Source: Billgrantia zhangzhouensis (GTDB taxonomy: Bacteria; Pseudomonadota; Gammaproteobacteria; Pseudomonadales; Halomonadaceae). Taken from it: DNA of 64,000 nt. The notes beneath the pieces were generated by a model, which was not told where the DNA came from, ran no database searches, and saw only the letters and a list, made by a program, of their open reading frames with translations. The position numbers were made by a program, and so were the translations under genes. Location of the stretch: NCBI RefSeq assembly GCF_021404465.1, contig NZ_JABFTT010000013.1, positions 97,993 through 161,992 on the forward strand, given 5' to 3'. Position 1 is the first letter of the stretch, and each line of letters opens with the position of its first letter. Positions 1 through 10,096 of this stretch are shown in pieces.

Positions 1-410
1 CCTACAGTGCGCGCAACCGCTCTGCGTCGATCCGTATTCCGTACACCGCGAGCCCTAAGGGCAAGCGCATCGAGGCCCGCTTCCCGGACCCGACCGCCAA
101 CCCCTACCTGGCTTTCGCCGCCATGCTGATGGCCGGCATCGACGGTATCAAGAACAAGATCCACCCCGGCGACGCCATGGACAAGAACCTCTATGACCTG
201 CCGCCGGAAGAGGGCAAGAAGGTGCCGACCGTGGCGCACAGCCTCGATCAGGCCCTGGAAGCCTTGGACAAGGATCGTGCCTTCCTCACCGAAGGCGGCG
301 TGTTCACTGACGACATGATCGATGCCTACATCGAGCTGAAGATGGAAGACGTCGAGCGTATTCGCATGACCACGCACCCGATCGAGTTCGACATGTACTA
401 CAGCTGCTAA
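1..410 (+). CDS. glnA: Glutamine synthetase type I, C-terminal fragment
   Basis: This is the last ~136 codons of glutamine synthetase, which makes glutamine from glutamate, ammonia and ATP in the cytoplasm. The 5' part lies outside the window; the reading frame starts at base 3. The fragment carries the conserved [13 protein letters not shown] block, the [11 protein letters not shown] segment and the NLYDLPPEE adenylylation loop. The tyrosine modified by GlnE is the TAT at 192-194. It ends with the family-typical [12 protein letters not shown] strong terminator follows, so glnLG downstream is probably also transcribed from its own promoter. Identification is secure. Confidence 0.97.
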   Translation, partial: YSARNRSASIRIPYTASPKGKRIEARFPDPTANPYLAFAAMLMAGIDGIKNKIHPGDAMDKNLYDLPPEEGKKVPTVAHSLDQALEALDKDRAFLTEGGVFTDDMIDAYIELKMEDVERIRMTTHPIEFDMYYSC

Positions 411-451
411 GCAGCCGCGTCCGGCGCGGTTAGGCGCCGGTCTGGCATCAG

Positions 452-477
452 GGGCTCCGCATCGCGGGGCCCTTTTT
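452..477 (+). terminator. Rho-independent terminator of glnA
   Basis: A 9-bp stem (452-460 with 464-472, one G-U pair) and a 3-nt loop are followed by five T. It lies 42 bases after the glnA stop. Confidence 0.85.
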
Positions 478-638
478 CGTTGTGCCGGCCTCGCTCTACG
501 GACGGCATGCCGAGGTACGTTGCCCCATGCTGGTTACCCGATCCTCAATGGTTGGTCATTCCTGTGCTTCGATGCACCAAGTCCGATGCACCAGGACAGA
601 GGCAAACCATGCTTCCTGTCTAGCAGCTTTGCCATTAA

Positions 639-655
639 TGCACCATTATGGTGCG
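639..655 (+). promoter_or_regulatory. NtrC (GlnG) binding site
   Basis: The 15-bp inverted repeat GCACCA-TTA-TGGTGC (640-654) matches the NtrC consensus (GCACYA-N3-TRGTGC). It lies upstream of a sigma-54 promoter and of the ntrBC genes. Two further TGCACCA half-sites stand at 573-579 and 587-593, with poor second halves. Confidence 0.8.
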
Positions 656-706
656 CACAGGATCACGCTTTCGCTCTGAAACGGCGCCATGCCGCGCCAA
701 TAGGGG

Positions 707-734
707 TTGGCGCACTTCTTGCTAGGAATGTTAA
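707..734 (+). promoter_or_regulatory. Sigma-54 promoter of glnLG
   Basis: TTGGCGCACTTCTTGCT has the invariant GG (709-710) and GC (721-722) exactly 10 bp apart and is close to the -24/-12 consensus. Predicted start of transcription is near 734. The NtrC site is centred about 87 bp upstream, an ordinary enhancer distance. Confidence 0.75.
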
Positions 735-844
735 GCCTTGGACTGCCGGGCACTGTATCGGCAATGGAGCGCTTCCTGCCGATGCGCCATGACGATGCAA
801 GCGTCGCGCTAAGCATTACTGCATTCACCGAGGGAAGGTCGTAA

Positions 845-1883
845 ATGTATCGACGCCTGATGGAACACCTCACCACGGCAGTGCTGCTGCTGGATGACGA
901 GCTGCGGTTGAGCTGGATGAATCCGGCGGCCGAGGCTCTGCTGGCGGTCAGCCTGGGCCGGGTGCAGGGCCACAGCCTGACAGCGCTCTTGACCGGGGAC
1001 GACGGCATGGGAGAGGTGCTGGCCAAGGCGCGCGACGACCAGCATCCCTTTACTCAGCGCGAGGTCAGGCTGGCACTGCCCGGCGGTACGGCGGTCACCG
1101 TGGATTACACGGTCACGCCGCTGTCGATGCCCGAACTGCTGGTGGAAATGGAGCCGCGCGACCGCCTGCTACGCATCTCCCGCGAGGAAGCCCTGCTCAA
1201 CCGTCAGGAAGCGATCAAGGTGCTGTCACGTGGCCTGGCGCACGAGGTCAAGAACCCGCTGGGCGGGATTCGTGGCGCTGCCCAACTGCTCGAGCGCGAC
1301 CTCGACGATCCTGCCCTGAAGGAGTTCACCCGCATCATCGTCGAGGAAGCCGACCGGCTGCGCGACCTGGTCGACAGCATGCTGGGGCCGAACAAGTTGC
1401 TGCGCCACGAGCCGCTCAATGTGCACAGGGTCCTGGAGCGGGTGCGCGCGCTGCTAATGGCGGAAACGCCGAGCGTGACGATCGAGCGTGACTACGATCC
1501 CAGCCTGCCGGACTTCCCAGGTGACGAGGCTCAGATGATCCAGGCGGTGCTCAATGTGGCGCGCAACGCCGTGGAAGCGATGACCGAGGCTGGAACCGAA
1601 GCACCGAGCTTGCTGCTGCGCACCCGGGCGCGGCGTCAGTTCACCCTGGGTGCCGAGCGCCACCGCCTGGTCTGCGAGGTGGCACTGATCGACAACGGCC
1701 CCGGCATCCCCGAGAGCCTGCAGGAGACCCTGTTCTATCCCATGGTCTCGGGGCGTGCCGACGGCAGCGGGCTGGGGTTGTCCATCGCCCAGGGCATTCT
1801 GCATCAGCATCAGGGGCTGATCGAATGCGAGTCCCGGCCCGGACACACCGAATTTCGTCTGCTTATTCCTTTGGAGAGGCGCC

Positions 1884-1891
<8 letters not shown>
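845..1891 (+). CDS. glnL: Nitrogen regulation sensor kinase NtrB (GlnL)
   Basis: Cytoplasmic histidine kinase/phosphatase of the nitrogen response. Under nitrogen limitation it phosphorylates NtrC, and with PII it dephosphorylates it. Length (348 aa) matches E. coli GlnL (349 aa). An N-terminal PAS-like region (about 1-100) is followed by the H-box RGLAHEVKNPLGGIRGAAQLL-type segment with His133, an N box (NVARNAVEAM), DNGPGIP, the diagnostic TLFYPMVSGR loop and the GSGLGLS G2 box. The start has a GGAAGG ribosome site. It overlaps glnG by 8 bp, implying translational coupling. The sigma-54 promoter and NtrC site upstream suggest autoregulation. Confidence 0.97.
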
Positions 1892-3293
<1,402 letters not shown>

Positions 3294-3312
3294 GCCGAGC
3301 TGCTGGTGAGAA

Positions 3313-3356
3313 GCATGACATTGCGATGACACTGGCATGACCCTGCGATGACGAAT
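3313..3356 (-). promoter_or_regulatory. Four GTCAT repeats at 11-bp spacing, candidate tandem Pho boxes
   Basis: A 22-bp unit occurs twice in tandem (3313-3334 and 3335-3356). Within it TGAC recurs at 3316, 3327, 3338 and 3349, exactly 11 bp apart. On the minus strand this reads as GTCAT repeats, the arrangement bound by PhoB dimers (consensus halves CTGTCAT spaced 11 bp). It lies 160-200 bp upstream of phnC. Binding is inferred. Confidence 0.5.
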
Positions 3357-3429
3357 GGCGCCAAGGCATTGTTGTGTCGTCGCAGCAACCCGCGAGACTC
3401 GCTGGTGGTGTGACTTTTGGCCGTGCCGA

Positions 3430-3445
3430 TGTCACGCAATTGTTA
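3430..3445 (+). promoter_or_regulatory. Possible phnC-proximal Pho box
   Basis: TGTCA (3430) and TGTTA (3441) form an 11-bp direct repeat in the sense orientation, immediately before the PhnF operator. It is weaker than consensus, but position and orientation suit PhoB activation of the phn operon. Confidence 0.4.
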
Positions 3446-3457
3446 TTGTCTAGACAA
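3446..3457. promoter_or_regulatory. PhnF operator upstream of phnC
   Basis: Perfect 12-bp palindrome TTGTCTAGACAA. GTNTAGAC is the half-site core bound by HutC/PhnF-class GntR repressors. Eleven of its bases recur at the phnF start (6292-6302), and the operon encodes PhnF, so a shared operator is likely. Confidence 0.75.
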
Positions 3458-3511
3458 CTGCGTTTCATCTCCTGCCGTGACACTGATGCCATCCGTATAG
3501 AGGAAGGCATC

Positions 3512-4339
3512 ATGTCGATCACCCGTATCGCTGTCGAACGACTCAGCAAGAGCTTCGGCCAGACCCAGGTACTGAGCGAGGTCGGCTTCGAGATCGAAGC
3601 CGGCGAAATGGTGGCCCTCATTGGGCCTTCCGGCTCGGGGAAGTCCACTCTGTTGCGCCATCTCGTAGGGCTGACCGTCGCCAACCGCCAAACCGGTGGC
3701 CGTGTCACCGTCATGGGTCATGACATCCAGTGCGATGGCCGGTTGATCCGACGCTCTCGTGCCGAGCGTTGCCGTACCGGTTATATCTTCCAGCAGTTCA
3801 ACCTGGTAGGGCGGCTCAGTGTGATGACCAATGTATTGATCGGTCGCCTGGGCTCGATGCCGCGTTGGCGAGCGTTGCTGGGACACTTCAGCGAGGAGGA
3901 GCGTAGCCAAGCGCGTCATGCCCTGGCCCGAGTAGGGCTCGGCGAGCTTGCTGGCCAACGTGCCAATACGCTCTCCGGCGGTCAGATGCAGCGTGTCGCC
4001 ATCGCGCGTGCGTTAGTACAGGATGCCGACATTATTTACGCCGATGAGCCCATCGCTTCTCTCGACCCGCGCAGTGCCCGGGAAGTCATGGACATTCTCA
4101 AGCGCATCAATGCCGAGGATGGGCGTACCATCCTCGTCACCCTGCATCAGGTTGAGTATGCGCGTCGCTATTGCCCGCGCACGATCGCCCTCAAGCAAGG
4201 CCGCCTTTATCACGACGGTCCCACCGCCGAGCTGACCGATTCCCGACTCCAGGCACTTTATGACAATGCCGACCTGGACGAAATGCACGACACATCTGCA
4301 CCCAACGACAGTCTGGTGGCCTTGGGGGCTGTCGGCTGA
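3512..4339 (+). CDS. phnC: Phosphonate ABC transporter ATP-binding protein PhnC
   Basis: ATPase of the PhnCDE importer that brings phosphonates across the inner membrane (275 aa). It has Walker [10 protein letters not shown], the signature [15 protein letters not shown] and Walker B DIIYADEP. The frame is open further upstream, but ATG 3512 is preceded by GAGGAAGG with good spacing and starts at the usual family position, so I use it. It is the first gene of the phn operon, behind the PhnF operator and candidate Pho boxes. Confidence 0.96.
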   Translation: MSITRIAVERLSKSFGQTQVLSEVGFEIEAGEMVALIGPSGSGKSTLLRHLVGLTVANRQTGGRVTVMGHDIQCDGRLIRRSRAERCRTGYIFQQFNLVGRLSVMTNVLIGRLGSMPRWRALLGHFSEEERSQARHALARVGLGELAGQRANTLSGGQMQRVAIARALVQDADIIYADEPIASLDPRSAREVMDILKRINAEDGRTILVTLHQVEYARRYCPRTIALKQGRLYHDGPTAELTDSRLQALYDNADLDEMHDTSAPNDSLVALGAVG

Positions 4340-4368
4340 ATCTCCGACCGATCATGAGGAACCCGACC

Positions 4369-5406
4369 ATGCTATGCCGTGCTCTACGTCGCATCACACT
4401 ACCCGTTATCGCCAGTTTTGGTCTGCTGGGTAGCCAGTATGCCGCCGCCGGGGAGTTAGATACCCTGCGCTTTGGCATCATTTCCACCGAGTCGAGCCAG
4501 AACCAGGAACCACAGTGGCGCCCGTTTCTCGAAGATATGTCGGCATCCCTCGGCATCGAGGTCGAGCCGTTCTTCGCCAATGACTACGCGGCGGTGATCC
4601 AGGCCATGCGCTTCGACAAGATCGACCTCGCCTGGTACGGCAACAAGTCGGCAATGGAGGCGGTCGACCGAGCTGGGGGCGAAATCTTCGCCCAGGTCGT
4701 GCACGAGAATGGGCAGCCCGGCTACCGGAGCCTGCTGATCGTGCACAGGGAAAGTCCTTTCGAAACCGTCGAGGACATCCTCGCCAATGCCAGCGAATTG
4801 ACCTTTGGCAATGGGGATCCAAACTCTACCTCCGGCTACCTGGTACCTGGCTATTACGTCTTCGCTCAGAACGATGTCGATCCCCGTCAGGCATTCAAGC
4901 GTTCGCTCAATTCCAATCATGAGACCAACGCACTATCGGTGGCTAACCAGCAGATCGATGTCGCCACCTTCAATAGCGGGGCTCTCGAGCGTCTCGAGCT
5001 GAATGCGGCCGACAAGGCCGAGCAGCTCAAGGTGATCTGGGAGTCACCACTGATTCCTTCCAACCCCCTGGTATGGCGTGAGGCACTTCCCGCAGAGATG
5101 AAGGCGAAGCTGCGCGACTTCTTCGAGCACTACGGTGAGACTGCCGAGCAGCACGAGATCATTGCGTCCTTGCAGTGGGCCGGATTTAAGGCATCGGATA
5201 ACGATCAGCTGCTGCCTATCCGCCAGCTCGAGCTGTTCAAGCAGCGGCTCGAGATCGAGAACGACGATGGCATCGCCGCCGACGACAAGGCGCGTCGACT
5301 CGCCGAGTTGGATGCGCAGTTGGCAGTGCTCGACGAGCGCCTCGAGGCTCGCGAAGCCGCTCAGTCCGAGCGGGAAGCGCCCGATATGGCCGCTGTGACC
5401 CAGTAA
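4369..5406 (+). CDS. phnD: Phosphonate-binding periplasmic protein PhnD
   Basis: Substrate-binding protein of the PhnCDE importer (345 aa). It begins with a signal peptide (LCRALRRITLPVIASFG, cleavage after about AAA) followed by the PhnD-type LRFGIISTESSQN strand and NPNSTSGYLVP-like ligand loop (GNGDPNSTSGYLVPGYYVF). An upstream ATG at 4354 exists, but GAGGA at 4356-4360 sits 8 bases before ATG 4369, so the later start is preferred. A charged C-terminal helix rich in E, A and R follows the binding fold. Confidence 0.95.
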   Translation: MLCRALRRITLPVIASFGLLGSQYAAAGELDTLRFGIISTESSQNQEPQWRPFLEDMSASLGIEVEPFFANDYAAVIQAMRFDKIDLAWYGNKSAMEAVDRAGGEIFAQVVHENGQPGYRSLLIVHRESPFETVEDILANASELTFGNGDPNSTSGYLVPGYYVFAQNDVDPRQAFKRSLNSNHETNALSVANQQIDVATFNSGALERLELNAADKAEQLKVIWESPLIPSNPLVWREALPAEMKAKLRDFFEHYGETAEQHEIIASLQWAGFKASDNDQLLPIRQLELFKQRLEIENDDGIAADDKARRLAELDAQLAVLDERLEAREAAQSEREAPDMAAVTQ

Positions 5407-5462
5407 GTCTGCCGCCAACACGATGCCAAGAGGGGCATGTCAGCCCCTCTTAGGGAGACCCC

Positions 5463-6254
5463 ATGAATATGTCGCCCCCCATGCTCACCAGCACACCGGC
5501 CAAGCGTAGCTGGTTGCATCTAATCGGTTGGAGCATGGCACTAGCGGTGCTAGCTTGGGCCTGGCAAGGCGCCGAGATGCAACCCAGTGCATTGATGACT
5601 AACGCTGGCAACATGACCGAACTCGCCGGTGATTTTTTCCCGCCGCGTTTCGGCAACCTCGGGTACTACATCGATCTGATGCTGGTGACCGTACAGATTG
5701 CCATCTGGGGCACACTGCTGGCGGTGGCGTTCGCTATCCCATGCAGCCTGCTCTCTTCGGAGAACCTGGTGCCGTGGTGGGTCTACCAGCCCATGCGCCG
5801 CTTGATGGACGCCTGCCGAGCCATCAACGAGCTGGTCTTTGCCATGCTCTTCGTGGTTGCCGTGGGGCTTGGCCCCTTCGCCGGTACCCTGGCGCTATTC
5901 GTCCACACCACCGGTGTTCTCGCCAAACTCTTCTCCGAAGCCGTGGAGGCCAGCGAGGCCGGTCCCATGGAGGGCGTTCGCGTCACCGGTGCCGGTCGTC
6001 TCGAGGAGATCGTCTTCGGCCTGATTCCCCAGGTGTTGCCGCTATGGATATCGGTGAGTCTTTACCGCTTCGAGTCCAATATTCGCTCGGCCACCGTGCT
6101 CGGCATGGTCGGTGGAGGCGGTATCGGCGTGGCGCTGTGGGAAACCATGCGTGGTTTCCAGTATGCCGAGACCGCCACGATCATGCTGGTGATCATCGTC
6201 GCCGTCACCCTGCTCGACATGCTGTCGCAAACCGTCCGCAAGCGTTTCATCTAG
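5463..6254 (+). CDS. phnE: Phosphonate ABC transporter permease PhnE
   Basis: Inner-membrane permease of the phosphonate importer (263 aa). Several transmembrane segments are visible, including [14 protein letters not shown] near the N-terminus and [21 protein letters not shown]. The EAA-type loop that contacts PhnC is [21 protein letters not shown]. The frame is intact, unlike the frameshifted phnE known in E. coli K-12. AGGGAG precedes the start. It lies 56 bp after phnD. Confidence 0.95.
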   Translation: MNMSPPMLTSTPAKRSWLHLIGWSMALAVLAWAWQGAEMQPSALMTNAGNMTELAGDFFPPRFGNLGYYIDLMLVTVQIAIWGTLLAVAFAIPCSLLSSENLVPWWVYQPMRRLMDACRAINELVFAMLFVVAVGLGPFAGTLALFVHTTGVLAKLFSEAVEASEAGPMEGVRVTGAGRLEEIVFGLIPQVLPLWISVSLYRFESNIRSATVLGMVGGGGIGVALWETMRGFQYAETATIMLVIIVAVTLLDMLSQTVRKRFI

Positions 6255-6290
6255 TTTCTGATGGAAACGGCACTTTTCTTTGGAGTGAAT

Positions 6291-6302
6291 ATGTCTAGAC
6301 AA
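6291..6302. promoter_or_regulatory. PhnF operator over the phnF start codon
   Basis: ATGTCTAGACAA contains the same 11-base core as the operator at 3446-3457, and its first three bases are the phnF ATG. Repressor bound here would cover the ribosome start region and block transcription into phnF-P. Confidence 0.7.
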
Positions 6303-7043
6303 GTGACCGGAGGCTCGATCGACAAAACGCCGCGCTATCGTGAGCTGGCCGATACGCTGGCTCGCGAGGTGCGTACCGATTATACCCCCGGCGAATTGCT
6401 GCCTACCGAGGCGGTATTGGCCCAGCGCTTTGGGGTCAACCGCCATACCGTGCGCCGTGCGCTGGATGAACTGGTAGCCGCCGGCATGGTGACGCGCCAC
6501 CAGGGGCGAGGCACCCAGGTCGTCGACCGCCGCCTCGACTATGCGGTCAGCGCCGGTAGCAAGGTGACCCAAAACCTTGCCGAGTTGGGGTTCGTATCCC
6601 ATACCGACTGTTTGTCGCAGGGGCTCGACGTGCCTCCCGAAGCGATCGCCCAGCGTTTCGGACGAGGCCCCGGTGAGCAATTGTTGTGCGTCGATACCCT
6701 GCGCCATATCGACGGCGCTCCCGTGATGCTGCTGCGTCACTGGTTCGACCCCACGCGGGTACCCGGCTGGGAGCAGCGCTATCGTGGTGGCTCCACCCGC
6801 GCCCTGCTCAACCAGCACTACGGGCTTCAACTGGTTCGTCGGCGCGTACGCATCGAGGCCGGCAGTGCCACCCGCGACGACACACGCTATCTGTGCTGTC
6901 CGCTCAACGCCCCGCTGCTGCAGCTCTCGAGCGACAACGTCGACCGCGACGGAACGTTGGTCGAGGTCTCGATCGGTCGCGCCCGGGCAGACCGGCTCGC
7001 CTACCACATCGATTTCGATCCCACCGACGAGGTGCCCTCATGA
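6291..7043 (+). CDS. phnF: GntR-family phn repressor PhnF
   Basis: DNA-binding repressor of the HutC subfamily (250 aa). The winged helix (about 10-80) shows RYRELADTLAREVR, LPTEAVLAQRFGVNRHTVRRALDEL and the wing GRGTQV. A UTRA effector domain follows (about 95-245). An ATG at 6261 is in frame, but GGAG at 6282-6285 is 5 bases from ATG 6291, and starting there gives the family's usual length (E. coli 241 aa). The operator overlaps this start codon, indicating autoregulation. The stop overlaps phnG (ATGA). Confidence 0.94.
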   Translation: MSRQVTGGSIDKTPRYRELADTLAREVRTDYTPGELLPTEAVLAQRFGVNRHTVRRALDELVAAGMVTRHQGRGTQVVDRRLDYAVSAGSKVTQNLAELGFVSHTDCLSQGLDVPPEAIAQRFGRGPGEQLLCVDTLRHIDGAPVMLLRHWFDPTRVPGWEQRYRGGSTRALLNQHYGLQLVRRRVRIEAGSATRDDTRYLCCPLNAPLLQLSSDNVDRDGTLVEVSIGRARADRLAYHIDFDPTDEVPS

Positions 7044-7510
7044 TTTCCCTGCAAGACCGGCGCATGTCGCAGGCGCGACGCCAGCGGGTGCTGGCGCTGT
7101 CGCTACGGCAGCAGATCGAGACCCGCTGGGCCACGCTCGGCATTCGTGTCGCCCATCGCTGCGTACGCGGCCCCGAGACCGGCATGGCCATGCTGCGAGG
7201 TCGCATGGGCGGTACCGGCCGTGCCTTCAACCTTGGCGAAATGACGCTGACCCGGGCGAGTGTCGTGCTCGACGAGGCGTCGCCCGCTGCCGGCGCCCTC
7301 GGCCACGGATGGGTGCGCGGGCGCGACCGTCGCCATGCCGAGCTGATCGCACTGATCGACGCCTGTGCCCAGCATGAGGCTTGGGCGCGGCACATCGACA
7401 GTGAACTGATTGCGCCGCTGGAAGATGCGCTCGAGGCGCGACGTGGCGAGGCGGCACGCGATACCGCGGCCACCCGTGTCGATTTCTTCACCCTGGTGAG
7501 AGGGGAGTGA
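7040..7510 (+). CDS. phnG: C-P lyase subunit PhnG
   Basis: Core subunit of the PhnGHIJ carbon-phosphorus lyase complex. With PhnI, PhnH and PhnL it supports the nucleosidase step that couples phosphonate to the ribose of ATP. The 156-aa product shows conserved blocks ETGMAMLRGRMGGTGRAFNLGE, WVRGRDRRHAELIALIDA and the C-terminal TRVDFFTLVRG. The ATGA overlap with phnF and GAGGTG upstream fix the start. Confidence 0.96.
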   Translation: MISLQDRRMSQARRQRVLALSLRQQIETRWATLGIRVAHRCVRGPETGMAMLRGRMGGTGRAFNLGEMTLTRASVVLDEASPAAGALGHGWVRGRDRRHAELIALIDACAQHEAWARHIDSELIAPLEDALEARRGEAARDTAATRVDFFTLVRGE

Positions 7511-7512
7511 AC

Positions 7513-8109
7513 ATGCCTTGGCCGACCCTGAACGATCCCGTACATGACAGCCAGCGTATGTTCCGTCAGTTGTTGGCGGCCATGAGCGAGCCCGGCACCC
7601 TGCATACCCTGGCGGCCCCGGCACCGCCGCAAGACGTCATTGGCCCCGCACTATGGGGTGCGCTGCTGACCCTGTGCGATCTCGATGTCCGTGTATTGCT
7701 CGCCCCTGCACTGGATACTCCGGCACTGCGCGAGGCGCTGGTCTTCCATACCGGCTGCTGCCTGACGGATGAACCGGGGTCGGCGGATTTCGCGCTGATG
7801 ACGCCGGCGACGCTGTGCGAGGCGCCTGAGTTTGCGCTGGGTAGCGACGAGTACCCCGAGCGCAGTACCACGCTGCTGGTCGCACTCGAGTTCCTCGATA
7901 GCGGCGACACCGGAAGCGGCACTTGGCGGCTGAGTGGGCCGGGCATACCGGCCCAGCGCACGCTTCGTATGGAAGAGCGCGCTCGCCCCCTGATGCTGCG
8001 GCTTGCTGCCAATCGCCAAGGCTTTCCGTGTGGTCTCGATGCCATCCTCGGTTGTGGCGAGCGCCTCGCCGCACTGCCACGCACCACTCGAATCGAGGAG
8101 GTCGTCTGA
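7513..8109 (+). CDS. phnH: C-P lyase subunit PhnH
   Basis: PhnH subunit of the C-P lyase core complex (198 aa, E. coli 194). Characteristic segments are DSQRMFRQLLAAMSEPGT near the N-terminus and GFPCGLDAILGCGERLAALPRTT at the C-terminus. A GTG at 7507 is in frame, but AGGGGAG (7501-7507) is 5 bases from ATG 7513, so that ATG is chosen. The stop overlaps the phnI start. Confidence 0.95.
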   Translation: MPWPTLNDPVHDSQRMFRQLLAAMSEPGTLHTLAAPAPPQDVIGPALWGALLTLCDLDVRVLLAPALDTPALREALVFHTGCCLTDEPGSADFALMTPATLCEAPEFALGSDEYPERSTTLLVALEFLDSGDTGSGTWRLSGPGIPAQRTLRMEERARPLMLRLAANRQGFPCGLDAILGCGERLAALPRTTRIEEVV

Positions 8110-9266
8110 TGTATGTAGCCGTCAAAGGGGGCGAGCGCGCCATCGCCAACGCCCATCGTCTGCTGGCCGACCGCCGCCGCGGCAAGCGTGAGCGGGCTGA
8201 ACTCGAGGTCGGGCAGATTCAGGACCAACTGCACCTGGCCGTCGACCGCGTCATGGCCGAGGCTTCGCTCTACGACCCCGAGCTCGCCGCGCTTGCCATC
8301 AAGCAGGCCAGCGGCGACATGATCGAGGCGGTCTTCCTGCTGCGCGCCTATCGCACCACACTGCCGCGCCTGGCGGTGAGTGAGCCGCTGGACACCGGCA
8401 GCATGCGCATCGAGCGGCGCATCAGTGCCACCTACAAAGACATTCCCGGCGGCCAGGTGCTCGGACCGACCTATGACTATACCCACCGTCTGCTCGATTT
8501 CCTGCTGCTCGCCGGGAGCGATGCGCCGGCACCCGAGCGTAGCGAGCAGCCCCTGGAGCCATGCCCCCAGATCCTCGAACTGCTCGATGCCGAGGGGGTG
8601 ATCGAGCGCGAGCTCGACGACGGTGCCGAGCCCTGCGATATCACCCGCGAGCCGCCCGATTATCCGGTCGACCGCGCCACGCGGCTGCAGATGCTGGCAC
8701 GTGGCGACGAGGGCTACCTGCTGGCGCTGGGCTACTCCACCCAGCGTGGCTATGGGCGCAACCACCCCTTTGCCGGCGAGATCCGCCTGGGCCAGGTGGA
8801 GGTGGAGATCCTCGTCGAGGAGTGGGGCGAGGCGGTGTGCGTAGGCGAGATCGCGCTGAGCGAATGCCAGATGATCAACCAGTTCGGCGGCTCTCGTGAG
8901 GCCGCGCCGCAGTTCACCCGGGGCTACGGGCTGGCCTTCGGCCACAGCGAGCGCAAGGCCATGGCCATGGCCCTGGTCGATCGGGCGCTGCGTGCCGAGG
9001 AGCTCGGTGAGGAGGTCCAGGGCCCCGCCCAGCAGGCCGAGTTCGTGTTGGCCCACGCCGACAGCGTCGAGGCTTCGGGCTTCGTCTCGCATCTCAAGCT
9101 GCCGCACTACGTCGATTTCCAGTCGGAGCTGGAACTGCTGCGCCGCCTGCGACGGGAATACGAAGCGACATCCCCCGGCCGGACCGAGGCCGCCGAAGCC
9201 GGGCCGTCCCAGGGTGAACCTCAGGCAAGCACAGCAGACACCGCGAATCCCGGGAGCACTGTATGA
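8109..9266 (+). CDS. phnI: C-P lyase subunit PhnI (nucleosidase)
   Basis: PhnI (385 aa) catalyses displacement of adenine from ATP by the phosphonate, giving ribose 1-phosphonate 5-triphosphate, in complex with PhnG, PhnH and PhnL. The start MYVAVKGGERAI is family-typical, and the GYSTQRGYGRNHPFAGEIR and ECQMINQFGGS blocks are present. It is about 30 aa longer than E. coli PhnI (354), the extra being a Glu/Ala/Ser-rich C-terminal tail. It overlaps phnH (TGATG) and phnJ (ATGA). Confidence 0.95.
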   Translation: MYVAVKGGERAIANAHRLLADRRRGKRERAELEVGQIQDQLHLAVDRVMAEASLYDPELAALAIKQASGDMIEAVFLLRAYRTTLPRLAVSEPLDTGSMRIERRISATYKDIPGGQVLGPTYDYTHRLLDFLLLAGSDAPAPERSEQPLEPCPQILELLDAEGVIERELDDGAEPCDITREPPDYPVDRATRLQMLARGDEGYLLALGYSTQRGYGRNHPFAGEIRLGQVEVEILVEEWGEAVCVGEIALSECQMINQFGGSREAAPQFTRGYGLAFGHSERKAMAMALVDRALRAEELGEEVQGPAQQAEFVLAHADSVEASGFVSHLKLPHYVDFQSELELLRRLRREYEATSPGRTEAAEAGPSQGEPQASTADTANPGSTV

Positions 9267-10096
9267 ACGGCTACAACTTCGCCTACCTCGACGAGCAGAC
9301 CAAGCGCATGATCCGCCGTGCCCTGCTGAAGGCGGTGGCCATTCCCGGCTACCAGGTGCCTTTCGGCGGCCGCGAGATGCCCATGCCCTATGGCTGGGGT
9401 ACCGGTGGCATGCAGCTCACTGCCAGCATTCTTGGTGCCGACGACGTGCTCAAGGTGATCGACCAGGGCGCCGACGACACCACCAATGCGGTCAGCATTC
9501 GTGCCTTCTTCGAGCGGGTGGCCGGGGTCGAGACGACAACCGCGACACGGGCGGCCAGCATCATCCAGACCCGCCACCGTATCCCCGAAACGCCGCTCGA
9601 GCCGGGCCAGATCCTGGTATTCCAGGTGCCCATACCCGAACCGCTGCGCTTCATCGAGCCCAGCGAGCGGGAAACCCGGCTGATGCACGCCCTGGAGGAG
9701 TACGGGGTGATGCATGTGAAGCTCTACGAAGACATTGCCCGGCATGGGCATATCGCCACCACCTACGCCTATCCGGTCAAGGTCGATGGCCGCTACGTCA
9801 TGGATCCTTCGCCGATCCCCAAGTTCGACAATCCCAAGCTCGACATGAGCCCCGCGCTGCTGCTGTTCGGCGCAGGCCGGGAGAAGCGGCTCTACGCCAT
9901 ACCGCCGCATACTCGGGTCGAGAGTCTCGACTTCGAGGATCACCCCTTCGAGATCCAGCGCTGGGACGAGCGTTGCGCACTGTGCGACAGCGCTGAGAGC
10001 TTCCTCGACGAGGTGATCACCGATGACGCCGGCGGACGCATGTTCGTCTGCTCCGATACTGACTACTGCGAACGCCGCCGCGAGGAGAGCGCATGA
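9263..10096 (+). CDS. phnJ: Radical SAM C-P lyase PhnJ
   Basis: Catalytic subunit (277 aa) that cleaves the C-P bond of 5-phosphoribosyl 1-phosphonate to the hydrocarbon (methane from methylphosphonate) and a cyclic ribose phosphate. The C-terminal cysteines are all present: Cys238 and Cys241 (CALC) and Cys263 as the unusual 4Fe-4S ligands, and Cys269 in SDTDYC, equivalent to the proposed thiyl-radical Cys272 of E. coli. GWGTGGMQLT and AIPPHTRVESLDFEDHPF are strongly conserved. It overlaps phnI and phnK by 4 bp. Confidence 0.97.
   Translation: MNGYNFAYLDEQTKRMIRRALLKAVAIPGYQVPFGGREMPMPYGWGTGGMQLTASILGADDVLKVIDQGADDTTNAVSIRAFFERVAGVETTTATRAASIIQTRHRIPETPLEPGQILVFQVPIPEPLRFIEPSERETRLMHALEEYGVMHVKLYEDIARHGHIATTYAYPVKVDGRYVMDPSPIPKFDNPKLDMSPALLLFGAGREKRLYAIPPHTRVESLDFEDHPFEIQRWDERCALCDSAESFLDEVITDDAGGRMFVCSDTDYCERRREESA

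Noticed and set aside
553..568. Second GG-N10-GC pattern (GG 554-555, GC 566-567) as another sigma-54 promoter
   Set aside because: Bases around both boxes are far from consensus and no NtrC site lies upstream; the site at 707 is much better.
7566..9107. 513-codon open frame antisense to phnH-phnI
   Set aside because: Shadow frame; phnH and phnI are certain and overlap in operon style.
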